Below, in pieces: positions 42,301 to 51,179 of a DNA stretch of 64,000 nt. The notes under the pieces were generated by a model. The model was not told the DNA's origin. It did not search any database and saw only the letters and a list, made by a program, of their open reading frames with translations. The position numbers were made by a program, and so were the translations under genes. Source of the DNA: Cristatella mucedo. Taxonomy: Eukaryota > Bryozoa > Phylactolaemata > Cristatellidae. The DNA is taken from contig WPIO01000018.1 in the NCBI GenBank assembly GCA_009760855.2, forward strand, positions 4,183,001 to 4,247,000. The letters are read 5' to 3'. Position 1 is the stretch's first letter. Each line of letters begins with the position of its first letter.

Positions 42301-44799
42301 GAGCTAATGTCATGGTAGGAAAAGCAAGCATGATTAGCAAGTAGGGGGCTCACCTTTAAGGACCGAGGTCAAGGTCAACGAGGTCGCAGGCTCGAGCCTT
42401 GTGGCATATGTGAAGTGCATAGATAGAGATTAATTTCACTTTGGGCCTATACAAATGAATTATACTTATAGGAGTTATGAAGAGAATAAAGGGACCTAAA
42501 AGTGAGTGACAAGATCTTCAAGTCAATTCTACGGGGAGCCAGTGAACGTCGAACAGAAGTGGAACAATGCAGCACCTCACCTAGGGTCTCAGGAACAGTA
42601 AGCAAACACCATTTGCAAAGCCAGGCACGTACATTGATAGATTTGCATGTCTGCTGTTGCCTATTCGAAATACATGCGGCCGAACGACATTATTGCACGG
42701 CATTGAATTGAGCTGCCAGAGTCCTTGCTTTTTCCTGCAACCAGAACAAGAAAGGGAAGGGAAGGGAAGGAAGGAATGAGGAAAGGAGCAGGAATCTCGT
42801 CTCGTCGGCATCTAAACCTGAACACGGCTCACCAAAGCCTAGCTCCATCAACCCAGTTCAAATCTTAGCCAACCATTTGACGCCGGCGGCAGACATACCC
42901 GCGATCGAATCCTAGTCACTCACCGACACCGGTGGCAGGCGTACCGAATCGCTCGGCTTGTCTCAACTACCGTTTTGCTAGCGAAAGCCGAAAAGGCTGC
43001 AAGACCTGCTGCATTGGGCCACTCAGGCTTGCCGGCCATCTTTGCCTCAGACCCGGTAGCCTAGGATTTATCTGCCCTGCCTGCTAAACCATACATCTCT
43101 CCATTCATTCCCGCCTAAATCTATCGAACTCGTTGCTAAATTTGTCTTCCATGCTGACCCTAGCTCTACACTCAAATCACAGCAGCTCTCTTTTTGACGA
43201 ACATTGACCTGTTGTTGCCCATCATAACAAGTATCTTAAACGTGTCCGTGATTACCACTGAAGTCCCTTTTATAATTTTTAACGGCTATTGCTAGGCCGC
43301 TCATGTTCTCAATCGTTCAAGTAGGATATTGCAATCAATAACGTCGAAGGCAGCTAGGAGAGCATTTTCTACAGAGTGCTGCCGCTTGAACTCCGATTGA
43401 AATCGTTCTGATGATTTATTCTTTTCCATACCTGTTGCAAGCTGTTTAGCGACAATGATTTAAAGAATCTTTGACCCAAAAAATGAAGAAGAGAAACTCT
43501 GCGATAGTTTGAAAGTACCTCTGTATCTAATCCAGGCTTTAAGTATCGATCTAACGATGGTCGATTAGAAGGACTTGGATGCAACCCCTTTTTCCAGAGA
43601 AACATTAAACATCTTGGTTTTGGCTAAGCTAAGTATACCTGCAAGTGAAGACTACAGAGATGATGGTATAGGGTCTCCAGGAGACAGCTCTTTTTAATAG
43701 ACTTTTTACAGATTTCTTTGCAGCCTGCATCGACGACATTGGCACTGTGCTGGCCACTAACTTTCTGAAGTTTAACGGCACTAAAGCCAACCCAATAGTT
43801 ATGTGCAAGCCTAATGTCAACCTAAAGTTAGAAGATTTCACCCTGAGGTATCAGCATGAGTCCCTGGCTCATAGCCTCGGGGTAAGATGCTCGCGAATCG
43901 CGAACCAGATCTCGGGTTCGAGTCCTTCAGCAGGCAATTCCAAATGGCCAACTGGAAGCAGGAGCGATCGCCGCTCAGGGTCCTCTGCTGCGGCATAAAT
44001 GAGGGTTTCGAATCAGCCGACCTTTTAACTTATTTCGTGCTCGCGTCTCGCGTGTCATTAACCATTGGCTGTTGCTCCTCTAGCATGGAGTAGCAAAGTG
44101 CTACGACCGAAATGCAGCTCTCTTTGGGAGCTATGGAAACGATCAATCATTGCCATTACTGATATTGCTCAGAGCTCCCGATTGGAGCGTCTTAGCAGGC
44201 GAAGCTAAGATCTTAGCCCAGGGGTAAGGTGCAGGCTCTTCCCGACCCAGGTCGTGGGTTTGAGTATTGCAGCAGCCGATCCTTTATAGCCCAGCATTTA
44301 AGGCTCTTCGGCCGCTGTATAAATGAGGTTGTTGAATCGGCCAAGCTTATATATTAAAGACACAAGCAACTATGGCGATCGATCTAGGGGCCAAGCAACG
44401 GGGCGGGGGGGGGGGGTTGGAGGACAAGGATGAGGACGAGGGGGAGGGAGTTGCTAGCAGTATTTCTATTGGCCTAGAATTTCTCAATGTAGCGAGGCGC
44501 CTTTTTTCGCTCACCCTTTCGTACCAGGCCTCGAATCTTGCAGGGGAGCAGCGGGACTTGATCGGCACGAGGTGCTTCATCCTGTCGTCGAGGCACGGGT
44601 CGGAGGACGTGGCATCGTTCACGGCCGCTTCGTGCTGCAGCGACACGTGACTGGCCGGGTTGCCTGGCTGCTGCGTCCAGTCGTGCGAAGTCATGCGAAG
44701 GGAGGCGTCCAGCGAGGCGGCCGACGACAGCTTCGCGGCCGCCGTCGCCGCCGCCGCGCGGTCGATGCCGTTGGGCACCAGCCGCAGGTCCGTCGCCAT
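28300..44799 (-). CDS. GPC1: Glycerophosphocholine acyltransferase, GPC1 family (DUF2838), whole gene, 7 exons
   Basis: Minus-strand exons are 44799-44515, 40948-40791, 39745-39674, 39451-39290, 37734-37551, 35134-35016 and 28492-28300. All junctions are in phase and give 390 residues. Known members acylate sn-glycero-3-phosphocholine with acyl-CoA to lysophosphatidylcholine and are multi-pass ER membrane proteins, best studied in yeast and plants. Hallmarks seen in order: a hydrophobic segment with WLLPYHFT (exon 2), FLLDFCYFGN (residues 155-164), NGPVAIATVVFRNSLVFH (189-206), SIFIHVVP (213-220), RWYP (228-231), TSYRWL, FMAFQWLY (333-340) and WNGASYYIDVYSR (371-383). About seven to eight membrane helices are expected. 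A hydrophilic N-terminal region with RFEAWYER precedes them. The gene is convergent with PREB. Activity is inferred from family. Confidence 0.94.
28995..29320 (+). mobile_element. LINE lineage B 3' end
   Basis: Encodes the LRNDNYSPTADYGSSFSAVL region through LGCECTTQNPPA and stop, then 'tctttatgactttgtggagttacagacgaaga' and a TTACAT-type tail. In GPC1 intron 6. Confidence 0.85.
29479..29645 (-). mobile_element. (TA)n plus SINE with LINE-like tail (minus)
   Basis: About 50 bp of TA, then an inverted tail 'atagcgctttaagagatcccaatctctattcgggcgcttcac' and tRNA head 'aagcccacgacctcgg'. Confidence 0.65.
29940..30500 (-). mobile_element. LINE lineage B fragment (minus)
   Basis: An inverted, heavily mutated copy of the C-terminal ORF region ('cgacggctagcag...agttccacagcctagcttctacagagcaaaagcttctg') colinear with 47.75-48.25 kb. 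Confidence 0.65.
31040..32700 (-). mobile_element. LINE RT N-terminal/linker region, decayed (minus)
   Basis: Minus-strand fragments resemble the linker between endonuclease and RT and the start of RT (GKLDAFLLTEAL, KLCVDRAVNIIKSSKMSSFS ahead of PLWSSL). Many stops. A local 44-bp duplication containing CAGCTGCAGCTGATCATCG lies at 31097-31173. Confidence 0.5.
32935..33358 (+). mobile_element. LINE lineage A 3' end with expanded GA inside the hairpin
   Basis: Runs from 'tcctttggagaccgtgcctttagc' through the ORF end and UTR to the hairpin. The inner AGAGA arm has become about 42 bp of GA repeat at 33270-33311, before the normal 'ttgagctctccgagggtgcttt' and ATT tail. Confidence 0.85.
33540..33850 (-). 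mobile_element. LINE lineage B 3' end (minus)
   Basis: Inverted copy of the C-terminal end (GSSFSAVLSCYFHATHYLNC, then RTESRLGCECAVQNSPA) and 3' UTR. Confidence 0.85.
33860..35010. other. GPC1 intron 6, right part
   Basis: No gene recognised. A self-complementary CGCGAGAGAGAGAGCTCTCG-like stretch lies near 34500-34520. Confidence 0.4.
35016..35134 (-). CDS. GPC1: GPC1 exon 6 (residues 288-327)
   Basis: TCTCTGCAG acceptor. Encodes FIYGLVEGNCIPEDYLTSYR followed by WLTNNEKFLTYKILTFCGR. Donor GTAAGC, phase 2. Confidence 0.93.
35500..35615 (-). mobile_element. SINE with LINE-like tail (minus)
   Basis: Inverted hairpin-like 'gagcgcccacttgcagaacttaattctctatcctgccgcttt' followed by 'gctcgagcccgagacctcggtcg', the tRNA-like box B. 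Confidence 0.65.
35800..35910 (-). mobile_element. LINE lineage A 3' fragment (minus)
   Basis: Decayed inverted hairpin and UTR words ('ctaaatctctctctctaggcacttgatatatgctgg'). Confidence 0.6.
35912..36080 (+). mobile_element. tRNA-derived SINE, well preserved
   Basis: Head 'atggctcactaggtaaggca', box B GTGGGTTCGAATCC, the body 'gggcgatcctttatcgcaagcggtggtgataggcgtaaaggctcttctgtcgc' and an ATTT-rich tail. The best copy for a consensus. Confidence 0.85.
36230..36790 (-). mobile_element. LINE lineage A fragment with 3' end (minus)
   Basis: Two inverted pieces: the ORF end region at 36230-36480 ('cacagtctccaaaggatttgagg') and the 3' end with hairpin and UTR at 36535-36790. Confidence 0.7.
36920..37290 (+). 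mobile_element. LINE lineage B 3' end
   Basis: Encodes the degenerate C-terminus ending LGFECAIQNSPA and stop, then 'tctttgtggctttgtggatttacagacggaga'. In GPC1 intron 5. Confidence 0.8.
37551..37734 (-). CDS. GPC1: GPC1 exon 5 (residues 226-287)
   Basis: GTTGTAG acceptor. Completes TYVIRWYPQYTSTYW, then a serine-rich loop (NSSSGTESYEA) and the helix VDMSLVWLIAVPLSWFTLHT. Donor GTAAGT, phase 0. Confidence 0.94.
37835..37975 (+). mobile_element. tRNA-derived SINE
   Basis: 'gtaaggtgctctaacccgg', box B GTGGGTTCGAGTACTGC, then the body 'caagctatcagctattgcccagtgcaagc'. In GPC1 intron 4, just right of exon 5's acceptor. Confidence 0.7.
38000..39280. other. Rest of GPC1 intron 4
   Basis: No gene or repeat recognised. 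A CG-rich imperfect palindrome (TGCACGCACGTGCGATTGCA and CGCGCGTGCGAT) lies at about 38999-39032. Confidence 0.45.
39290..39451 (-). CDS. GPC1: GPC1 exon 4 (residues 172-226)
   Basis: CTTACAG acceptor. Encodes the family core VINGPVAIATVVFRNSLVFH and DADRMTSIFIHVVPMCVTY. Donor GTAAGC, phase 2. Confidence 0.95.
39674..39745 (-). CDS. GPC1: GPC1 exon 3 (residues 148-172), 72 bp
   Basis: A small exon found by looking for the missing family motif. TTTTCGCAG acceptor, then RSKWQAFLLDFCYFGNCGLL and IYM, with a GTGAGC donor. Phase 2 on both sides, so skipping it keeps frame but removes the family's FLLDFCYF motif. Confidence 0.92.
39803..40560 (-). mobile_element. LINE lineage A, C-terminal RT-ORF and 3' end (minus)
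   Basis: Encodes, in frame, ACAIRRLQLVQNSAARLVCR, ITPLLADLHWLPVKQRIDFK and the end KRNLKTYLFRTAFSG. This is the C-terminal domain typical of CR1/L2-like LINEs. The UTR, hairpin and (AAT)n tail follow. It sits in GPC1 intron 2, close to exon 3. Confidence 0.9.
40560..40738 (-). mobile_element. tRNA-derived SINE (minus)
   Basis: Inverted body 'ggcttgtgccgagcaataaaggatcgcctgctcacaggaggattcgagctcacgac' with the head at its right. In GPC1 intron 2 next to exon 2's donor. Confidence 0.7.
40791..40948 (-). CDS. GPC1: GPC1 exon 2 (residues 96-148)
   Basis: TCTCTAG acceptor. Encodes MATHRTVLKLVFTLSVVSLL and a second hydrophobic part, VLTPWLLPYHFTVTAPVLF, ending QRAIRY. Donor GTGAGT, phase 2. It begins with an ATG, so an alternative start here is possible. 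Confidence 0.9.
41682..41900 (-). mobile_element. LINE lineage A 3' fragment (minus)
   Basis: ATT tail, hairpin remnants ('tagcgccctaagactaccggatctctttctaggcacttt') and UTR words. In GPC1 intron 1. Confidence 0.7.
42035..42200 (+). mobile_element. tRNA-derived SINE
   Basis: 'cttagcctagagggtaaggtgctc', box B ATGGGCTCGGATCC, 'gggcgatcctttattgcccactgcaagcggtggcgatagccgtcaaggc' and the 'gaatcagcttaac' end. Confidence 0.8.
42205..42720 (-). mobile_element. LINE lineage A fragments flanking a SINE
   Basis: Minus-strand ORF-end pieces at 42205-42330 and 42475-42720 surround a plus-strand SINE with LINE-like tail at 42336-42470 ('ggtcgcaggctcgagccttgtggcatatgtgaagtgcatagatagagattaa'). Confidence 0.6.
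43240..43760 (-). mobile_element. LINE lineage B RT N-terminal fragment (minus)
   Basis: Encodes LKPGLDTEVLSNYRRVSLLH, equivalent to the conserved 'KPGLD...NYRP-S-L' start of the RT domain, with frameshifts. Confidence 0.7.
43865..44035 (+). mobile_element. tRNA-derived SINE
   Basis: 'catagcctcggggtaagatgctcgc', box B TCGGGTTCGAGTCC and the shortened body ending 'gcataaatgagggtttcgaatcagccga'. Confidence 0.75.
44205..44348 (+). mobile_element. tRNA-derived SINE
   Basis: 'cttagcccaggggtaaggtgc', box B GTGGGTTTGAGTATTGC and a body with an internal deletion ('gatcctttatagcccagcatttaaggc'), ending 'gttgttgaatcggcc'. Lies about 170 bp from GPC1 exon 1's donor. Confidence 0.8.
44515..44799 (-). 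CDS. GPC1: GPC1 exon 1 (residues 1-95)
   Basis: ATG at 44799 (MATDLRLVPNGIDRAAA) is the first ATG in this frame before the conserved part. The exon ends HLVPIKSRCSPARFEAWYER with a GTGAGC donor, phase 0. The Ala/Ser-rich first 60 residues are not conserved; the frame stays open upstream without another obvious ATG. Confidence 0.8.
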
Positions 44800-46130
44800 G
44801 AGCAAGCCGCCGGTTACATCTGCCGCCGCATGAATCGCGTGACGACTCCTGCAGACGCTGAGAGGAACGAAAGACTGCTGCTGCAGAAATCGGCTGCTCG
44901 ACAAGACTACATAAAGCCAGACGACGACGCACGACAGTGGGATTCACAAGCGCCATTACTGCCACTAGAGCCAGCTAAGGAGGAAAAGAATGCTTGCTTG
45001 GCGAATGACAGAAATAAAACAAGAACAGCCAACTTTAACTACACTCGAAGCACCGCCATGCTTTGCTGCCGCCCTCTGCCCCAGCCCCGTCCCCACCGGA
45101 ATCCGACGGCCTTCATCAAGTCGCGGCAAACGCTGGCCAGACGAACCCTAAAGCGTGGAAAATCAAATGGAAGAAAAAAACGAAAAACGGTGGCACAAAA
45201 AAAATGTGGAAAACATCTGGGCGGGCGAACTGAGCTTCGCGTTTCCATCATCACTGAGCCATCGCGAACGACTGCTCGTCGCCGACTCGCCGACTGCTCA
45301 TCGCCCTGGCTGTCATCCGCTCGGTGGCGGCAGTGAGGACGAGGCGTTTTCGGCAGCTCCCCTACTCGCGCTTTTCAGCACTTCGCTCTGCAGCGATTCG
45401 CGAAGCAACGCCACCCCTCCCCCTCAAAGTCACCCGCTTCGCTCGGCCGCTGCATGCACGAGCTAGTGACCGAAGCCACGGCTCTGCACTAGCGGCCGGC
45501 GAGGGCTAGCTGCCAGCCAGTACTCGCGACGAGTGCGCCTGCTCGTGCCAGCAGGAAGCCGCGACGCTCGGCTCTTCGAGGCTTACCGAGCCCGTCCGAC
45601 CGCGTACTCGCCTGGCTAGTCCAACCAATGACGCGACCCAACCAATGAGCATACCGCAAAGCCGCGAGAGCGAGGCCTCGAGGGAATGCAGCCGACCCAA
45701 CGCCGGCTTCGCGTGCAAGCCGAGAACTTGTCGACAGTGGCTAGGTCCCCAGGCGCCCCCCACGGCAAAATATCGATTCGAACCCTGTCCAGCGAGTGGA
45801 GAATGAGCGTCGAATCCATTGCGTACATGACGCCAAGGAAACGACAGCTGCCATTGTACGATTGCATCGATGGGTGCGGCGAAGCAGCTACCGGCTAGTC
45901 GCTGCACGGTCGGAGCGACCGCGACAGCTACTTCGCTTTTTCCTGTTCTCCATCGTCTACGCTCGAACGCTACTGAGGCCTCTCTTGCGTGCCCCGCCGG
46001 CCACTCACTCACTTCTCCTTGCAGTCGTACCTACGACCGTCCGTATTCATTCCCTGCTGCTGCCCATTCCCCATTCCGTGACTTATAGTCTTATACCGGC
46101 CAGTCCGGCACTGATGCTGGGAGTAGCTGG
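44800..46130. promoter_or_regulatory. GC-rich upstream region of GPC1
   Basis: GC- and CpG-rich sequence starting inside GPC1 exon 1 and extending about 1.3 kb upstream. It is the expected position of the promoter and 5' UTR. Open frames on both strands (plus 44572-45336, minus 45506-46012) carry no recognisable domain. No TATA box was picked out with confidence. Confidence 0.5.
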
Positions 46131-46149
46131 CTAAATTTAATGACAAAAA

Positions 46150-46600
46150 ACAGCAACAAACATGTATGCCGCTCTGATAAAACTGAATCTCTGGCTAGAC
46201 GCTTTACTACAGTGAAAAAAAGCACGAAAATTGACTAGTGGGAATGTGAAATAATTTCAGCATCAGCAGCTCATGAAGGACACTTCTCGCAGACGGCAAA
46301 ACGGCTGAGAAGGAATAGGTGCGTCTTAGCTGTCTTGCAAATGCCGCCAAGCCAGAGAATCAGTCAATCGCGAAGTACAAGCTTCAATATAATCAAAACC
46401 GAAGGCTACAGAGGATCTGAAGTCGGTTCGATGCAGCGTCACCAAGTCAGAGGAGCGGGCGGTACGATTGAAAACCCGACGAGTAAGTGTTTCACCTAGC
46501 TATGCCAGAACAAGGAAATGGAGGGATGTACGAGTGAGAGGACGTCCAAGTCGCTCTGCGGCGGTGCTCGACGGTGAGTCAATGCAAGCGACCAGGCTAC
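46150..46600 (-). mobile_element. LINE lineage A decayed copy (minus)
   Basis: Words such as 'aaactgaatctctggctagacgctttac' and 'ggctacagaggatctgaagtcgg' correspond to the hairpin and ORF end in inverted order. Confidence 0.5.
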
Positions 46601-46606
46601 AACACA

Positions 46607-46607
<1 letters not shown>

Positions 46608-46646
<39 letters not shown>

Positions 46647-46654
46647 CTACCTAC

Positions 46655-46694
<40 letters not shown>

Positions 46695-46788
46695 AATATA
46701 ATAATAATAATAATAATGCACTTGATAAAGCACCCTCAGAGAACTCAATCCCTCTCTCTCTCTCTAGGCGCTTTACATTTGCTCCAAA

Positions 46789-46870
<82 letters not shown>
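46608..46870. repeat. CT/CTAT microsatellites around a LINE 3' end
   Basis: (CT)n at 46610-46642, (CTAC/CTAT)n at 46645-46693, a minus-strand LINE lineage A tail and hairpin at 46695-46790 with a CT insertion in the loop arm, then about 70 bp of (CT)n. Confidence 0.9.
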
Positions 46871-46871
<1 letters not shown>

Positions 46872-46999
46872 TCGTTATGTGGGCGGGCAGTGCCACCGCT
46901 CAAATTGATGCTCCAACAAAAAAGTTTGCAAAAAGCTTTGTAGGCGTCCGCAGAAGCCGCGTTCACGGAGCTCCGCACCGCTCGTCATTCAAAGACAAG

Positions 47000-47360
47000 C
47001 GAACGTGAGAGCGGCGAGGTCGGAGGACGGCGCACTGACCTCGGGGGACGGAGCTCAGACCTCGGGGGACGGAGCACAGAACTCGGAGGACGGACCACAG
47101 AGCTCAGAGCCCACAGTTCGGAGCCCAGAGTACGTAGTGCGAGCTGAGCTCGCATGACGGAGCCCAGTACGTGGAGGACGGAGTCCAGAGTGCAGAAGAT
47201 GAAGCCCAGAGCAGGATGGAGCCGGAGCAAGCTCGGAGGACGGCGACCAGAGCCCAGAGCAGGGAGCCAGAGAGGACGGAGAGCATTAGAAAAGAGCTAA
47301 GAGCACGGATGACGGAATGCTGAAAGCTGAGGACGAAATTCGGAGTAAAGTGCACGGAGG
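47000..47360. repeat. Degenerate ~20-bp tandem repeat
   Basis: Imperfect repeats built on GGAGGACGGAGCNCAGAGC, about 15 units of varied length. Both strands lack believable coding content. Confidence 0.7.
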
Positions 47361-47589
47361 ACGGAGCGCAGAGCGAAATGCCGTCAGCTCCTGGCGGCGG
47401 TCTACGAAGAAAATGAGCGAATCGCCAAAATCCCGGCAATTGACTAGCAAACCACATCGCAGAGCCGTCACAGCCCGGCCGCGAAATAAAAGTCGCCGAA
47501 AAAGATGGGCGGACGGAGCCGAGTGCAGTCGACGTTCGCCTTGACGCCTAGGGACGCTTTAGCACGGCAGATCTCCCACACTTACCCGA

Positions 47590-48345
47590 GACGACGGTGT
47601 AATGTAATGCATCTCCGTCTGTAACTCCACAAAGTCATAAAGACCATGTGGGTGCTACGAAGGAGAGTTTTGTATAGCGCACTCACAGCCTAAGCGGCTT
47701 TCGGTACGCATTCGGAAACCAACAGACTTCGTCTCACGCAGCAAAGAAATGGTGGAAAGCATAGCAGAGTCAGGAGAGCAGTTGAGGTAGTGAGTAGCAT
47801 GAAAGTAGCAGCTCAGGACCGCTGAAAAGGATGAGCCATAGTCGGCAGCAGGAGAGTAGTTGTCGTTGCGTAAGAATTGTCGAAGCGAGTTCCACAGTCT
47901 AGGACCTGCACAGCTAAAACTTCTGCCGCCAACGGTCTTTAAGAGGAGGAATGGAACAGCTAATTTATTGTCCACACAGTTCCTGAGGGCGAAAACAGGC
48001 TTAAACGGATGCAGCAGTTCAGCTAGGCACGAAGGAGCCAAGCCGTGGCGGGCCTTGTGGGTCAGCGTAAGAACTTTGCTCTGTATCCGCTGCTCAACCG
48101 GCATCCATCCTAGCTCTTTTATGCCAAAGAGACACGTGCTCACACCTCTGGGACTTGAAAACTACCCTTGCAGATGTATTCATAGCCAGCTGCAGTGGCC
48201 TAGTTGCTTTCTTAGGTAGCCCAGCCAAAAGGGAATTACAATAATCAAGCCGAGACAGAACTAAGGAGCTAGTTAAATTTTTTACAAGCCACTGTGGAAG
48301 ACAGCTCCTAATCTTGTATAAGGCGTCGGGATTGATCGCAGTTAA
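47590..48345 (-). mobile_element. LINE lineage B, C-terminal ORF and 3' end (minus)
   Basis: An open frame of about 160 codons: ELGWMPVEQRIQSKVLTLTH, LAPSCLAELLHPFKPVFALR, VGGRSFSCAGPRLWNSLRQF, to the lineage-specific end LGCECAIQNSP. The UTR matches the 59-60.8 kb copy. Confidence 0.9.
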
Positions 48346-48354
48346 AAAAAGGTC

Positions 48355-48515
48355 AAGGCTGATTCAGCAGCCTCATTTACATAACGGTAGAAGAGCCCTA
48401 ATGGCTACGCCACCGCTTGCATAGGGCAATACAAATCACCTACTGCATGGTTCGAACCGACGACCGGGGTCATGAAGAGCAAACACCTAACCCCTGGGCT
48501 AAGACTCAGGGACAA
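48355..48515 (-). mobile_element. tRNA-derived SINE (minus)
   Basis: Inverted 'ggctgattcagcagcctcatttac', body 'aagagccctaatggctacgccaccgcttgcatagggcaatacaaatc' and head with 'ggttcgaaccgacgaccggggtc'. Confidence 0.75.
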
Positions 48516-48889
48516 GATATAACTCATCGGATCGCTGGAATTTTCCGTTGGCTCGGCTCTCTTGACGGGAATCTATACGACGGTTCTTAAGAGCAAGAAA
48601 ATGCATAGGAAAAGTAAAGATTTCTCGAACACACCCTTATCAAATTAGAAATTAGTTTGAAGTTGTAAATCGCCGAGAAAACGACCAGACCAAAAGCGAA
48701 GGCGAACGCAAACGATGGGCAACGGCAGAAAAATGCAAACGTCGTATGGCTCATATGTTTGCCGGTTGTGCGGCAGTTGCGGCTACGTGCACGTGGCGCC
48801 ATTCCGGTAACATGTTTAATACTCGTTGCGACAACTTTGCACAGTTTATTGAGCTCGCTAATTTCTTTGTCGTTTATATTTTGAGCATT

Positions 48890-49850
48890 ATAACTAACTT
48901 GCTTGTTATGGGCAAACCCAGTGTGATTCAGAGATTGGACAGGCTGACTCTCAAAATTGGCTCTGCCAGCATATCTCCAGTTGAATCAGCTCGAAATCTA
49001 TGTGTCATATTCCAAAACGACCTCTCGTTAGACGACCATATCAGCTCCACAGTCAAATCCGCCTATTTTCAGCTTCATAGCATTGCTAAAATTCGGGCTT
49101 GTTTAGATAAAGATACCACGCCCAAGTTGGTCCATGCATTCGTGACATCCCGTCTCGACTTCTGCAACTCACTGCTTACTGGCCTACCAGCATGTGCGAT
49201 CAGGCGATTGCAGCTCGTGCAAAACTCTGCAGCTAGGCTTGTCTGTCGTGAGCGTCGCAGTTGCCACATTACACCACTTCTCGCCGACCTGCACTGGCTA
49301 CCAGTCAAGCAACGGATTGACTTCAAGGTTTTGTCGCTCACTTTTAGGTCCCTTGATTCTATGGCTCCAGAATATCTTTCAGATATACTACCCCATCAGG
49401 CCAAGCATTGTACCACCTGCTTTTCGGAATCCAACAGTTTAGAAATACCTCATACAAACCTTAAATCCTTTGGAGACCGTGCATTTAGTTCGTATGCTCC
49501 CACAGCCTGGAACTCCCTCCCGACCTGCGTCAGAACATCCCCTGACCTGACCACATTTAAAAGGAACTTAAAAACACACCTATTTAGGACAGCATTTAGC
49601 GGGTCCCTGTGATTCGTGCTTGATGTGCTTATGCGTGCTGACACTGTGCATGCTGCCACTAACCACATTCGCATGCTGACCCTGTGCATGTCACCCCTAA
49701 CCATATTATTCATTTTGTTTGTTTTTCAAGCATGATTTTACTTACCATTCAATTGCATTTCACTTTGCAGCAAAAGTAAAGCGCCTAGAGAGAGATTAAG
49801 TTCTCTGAGGGCGCTTTATCAAGTGAATTATTATTATTATTATTATACTC
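48890..49850 (+). mobile_element. LINE lineage A, longest copy: C-terminal RT-ORF and 3' end
   Basis: The open frame continues for about 240 codons from LLVMGKPSVIQRLDRLTLKI through KIRACLDKDTTPKLVHAFVT, SRLDFCNSLLTGLPACAIRR and DLHWLPVKQRIDFKVLSLTF to FRTAFSGSL and stop. The UTR, perfect hairpin (49781-49820) and (ATT)n tail follow. The 5' part with endonuclease and RT catalytic motifs is absent. An in-frame ATG upstream at 48746 is fortuitous. Confidence 0.92.
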
Positions 49851-49914
49851 ACCGCGCTTCGAACTTATAAAACGTAACTTAGGGGGTTCTAGGCGAGGCA
49901 CTAGGCGGATAAAA

Positions 49915-50075
49915 AACTGTGAGATTCAACAATAACAACTCAGTAGTCTCATCGCATTGCGGCAAACGAGCCCACCCCGCCACCCACTTGCAGCGGGTTA
50001 TAAAGGAACTGACTACTGCGGGCCTTAAACTCACGACCCTGATCGCTCTAGTACAGTGGTTCTCAACCTGCTCTC
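49915..50075 (-). mobile_element. SINE remnant (minus), possible hAT end at right
   Basis: Body word 'gcgggttataaaggaactgactactgcgggccttaaactcacgacc' in inverted orientation. Directly right is CAGTGGTTCTCAACCTG, the terminal sequence typical of hAT elements, without a visible partner end. Confidence 0.45.
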
Positions 50076-50559
50076 AATCTTCGCGTTTCGTCGTTTGTAT
50101 GCGTAAGCTTGGTTATACAGTACACGCTGTCACTAACCAGAAGACACGCTTCGTTTGCACCACTTTCGAAGTGCTCAGAATTGCATTCAGTTCTCTGAGG
50201 GGATATAAAAATGTCTCCTCGTTATAATTGTTATCCTTATAATGGCCATGCGATATGAATACTCTGACGACGACCTGTTCTGAGACCACTGTTACAAGAC
50301 CAATGGTGTAGTGCAGATGCTAGGAAAAGTATGAGCACTCTTTCGGCAACGCTGCATTCTTCAATCGTCGGCCGGTCACCTGCTCCCACGACCCCCCTCG
50401 CCTGTTACCCAGACCCCTCACCCACAGGCTCTAGCCTCGCCCTCCTTACCCGGAAGTGCTAAATGGAAGCCACACGAATTGGAATGAAAGGAACGGTCGA
50501 GGTTAACAGAAGAAACGACGGTAACTCTAAGGATTGGTTTTGCCCCACCCACCCCCCTC

Positions 50560-50934
50560 CCCCTCCCCCCCCCCACTTGCACGTTCTCCGGATGAGCTGG
50601 ACCAGATGAGGTAAGCCACAGGCGGCCGTCAGGCTGGTGGCTTGCCTCATATGAGTAACCGGAGCTGGGGGGGGGGACTACTGCGGTTTGCCAGCCTCTT
50701 GCCGAGTGGGCAGCTCGAGTGCAGTTTGCCAGCTGCAAGCTCAGCAGGCAGTGCAGCATGCGAATTCGGAAAGAACATAAGCTAGAGCTCAGAGAGGTCA
50801 GAGTCAGGGCCGGGCGATCTGCCCACCCACTGGCTATAGGGGAACATTCCCCTTTCGAGTAGGTTCCGACTTTACAACGAAAGCCGACAAACGCGAGAGT
50901 GAGTAGCTTTGGGGGGGGCAAGCTCACACACACA

Positions 50935-50971
<37 letters not shown>

Positions 50972-51170
50972 CCCCCATCACGTGAGAGGTCTGCTTTTAA
51001 AGTCGCACTGCGTAGGTCCAGAATCCACAGCTTGTCAAGTCCCAGATCTGGTCAAGTCACCCCTATCGCATGAGCCAAGATTTAAATTACATGCTAGACG
51101 ATGCTGGCTTGATATAAGCAACAACTTTCAAGAGAAAGAGAGACAGAGACAGAGAAAGAGAGACAGCGAC
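50560..51170. repeat. Poly-C, (CA)n and GA tracts
   Basis: C-rich runs near 50550-50575 and 50665-50675 (G), (CA)n at about 50928-50970, and an AGAGACAGAGA stretch at 51130-51175. No gene recognised. Confidence 0.8.
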
Positions 51171-51179
51171 AGATAATGG

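Noticed and set aside
44572-45336. 254-codon open frame on the plus strand
   Set aside because: It is antisense to GPC1 exon 1 and runs on through GC-rich upstream sequence; no domain content.
45506-46012. 168-codon open frame on the minus strand upstream of GPC1
   Set aside because: Arg/Ala-rich composition typical of GC-rich chance frames, no recognised domain, no splice context linking it to GPC1.
48746-49612. 288-codon open frame as a host gene
   Set aside because: From about residue 50 onward it is the C-terminal RT domain of a CR1/L2-like LINE and is repeated elsewhere in the window (39.8-40.6 kb, 58.1 kb).
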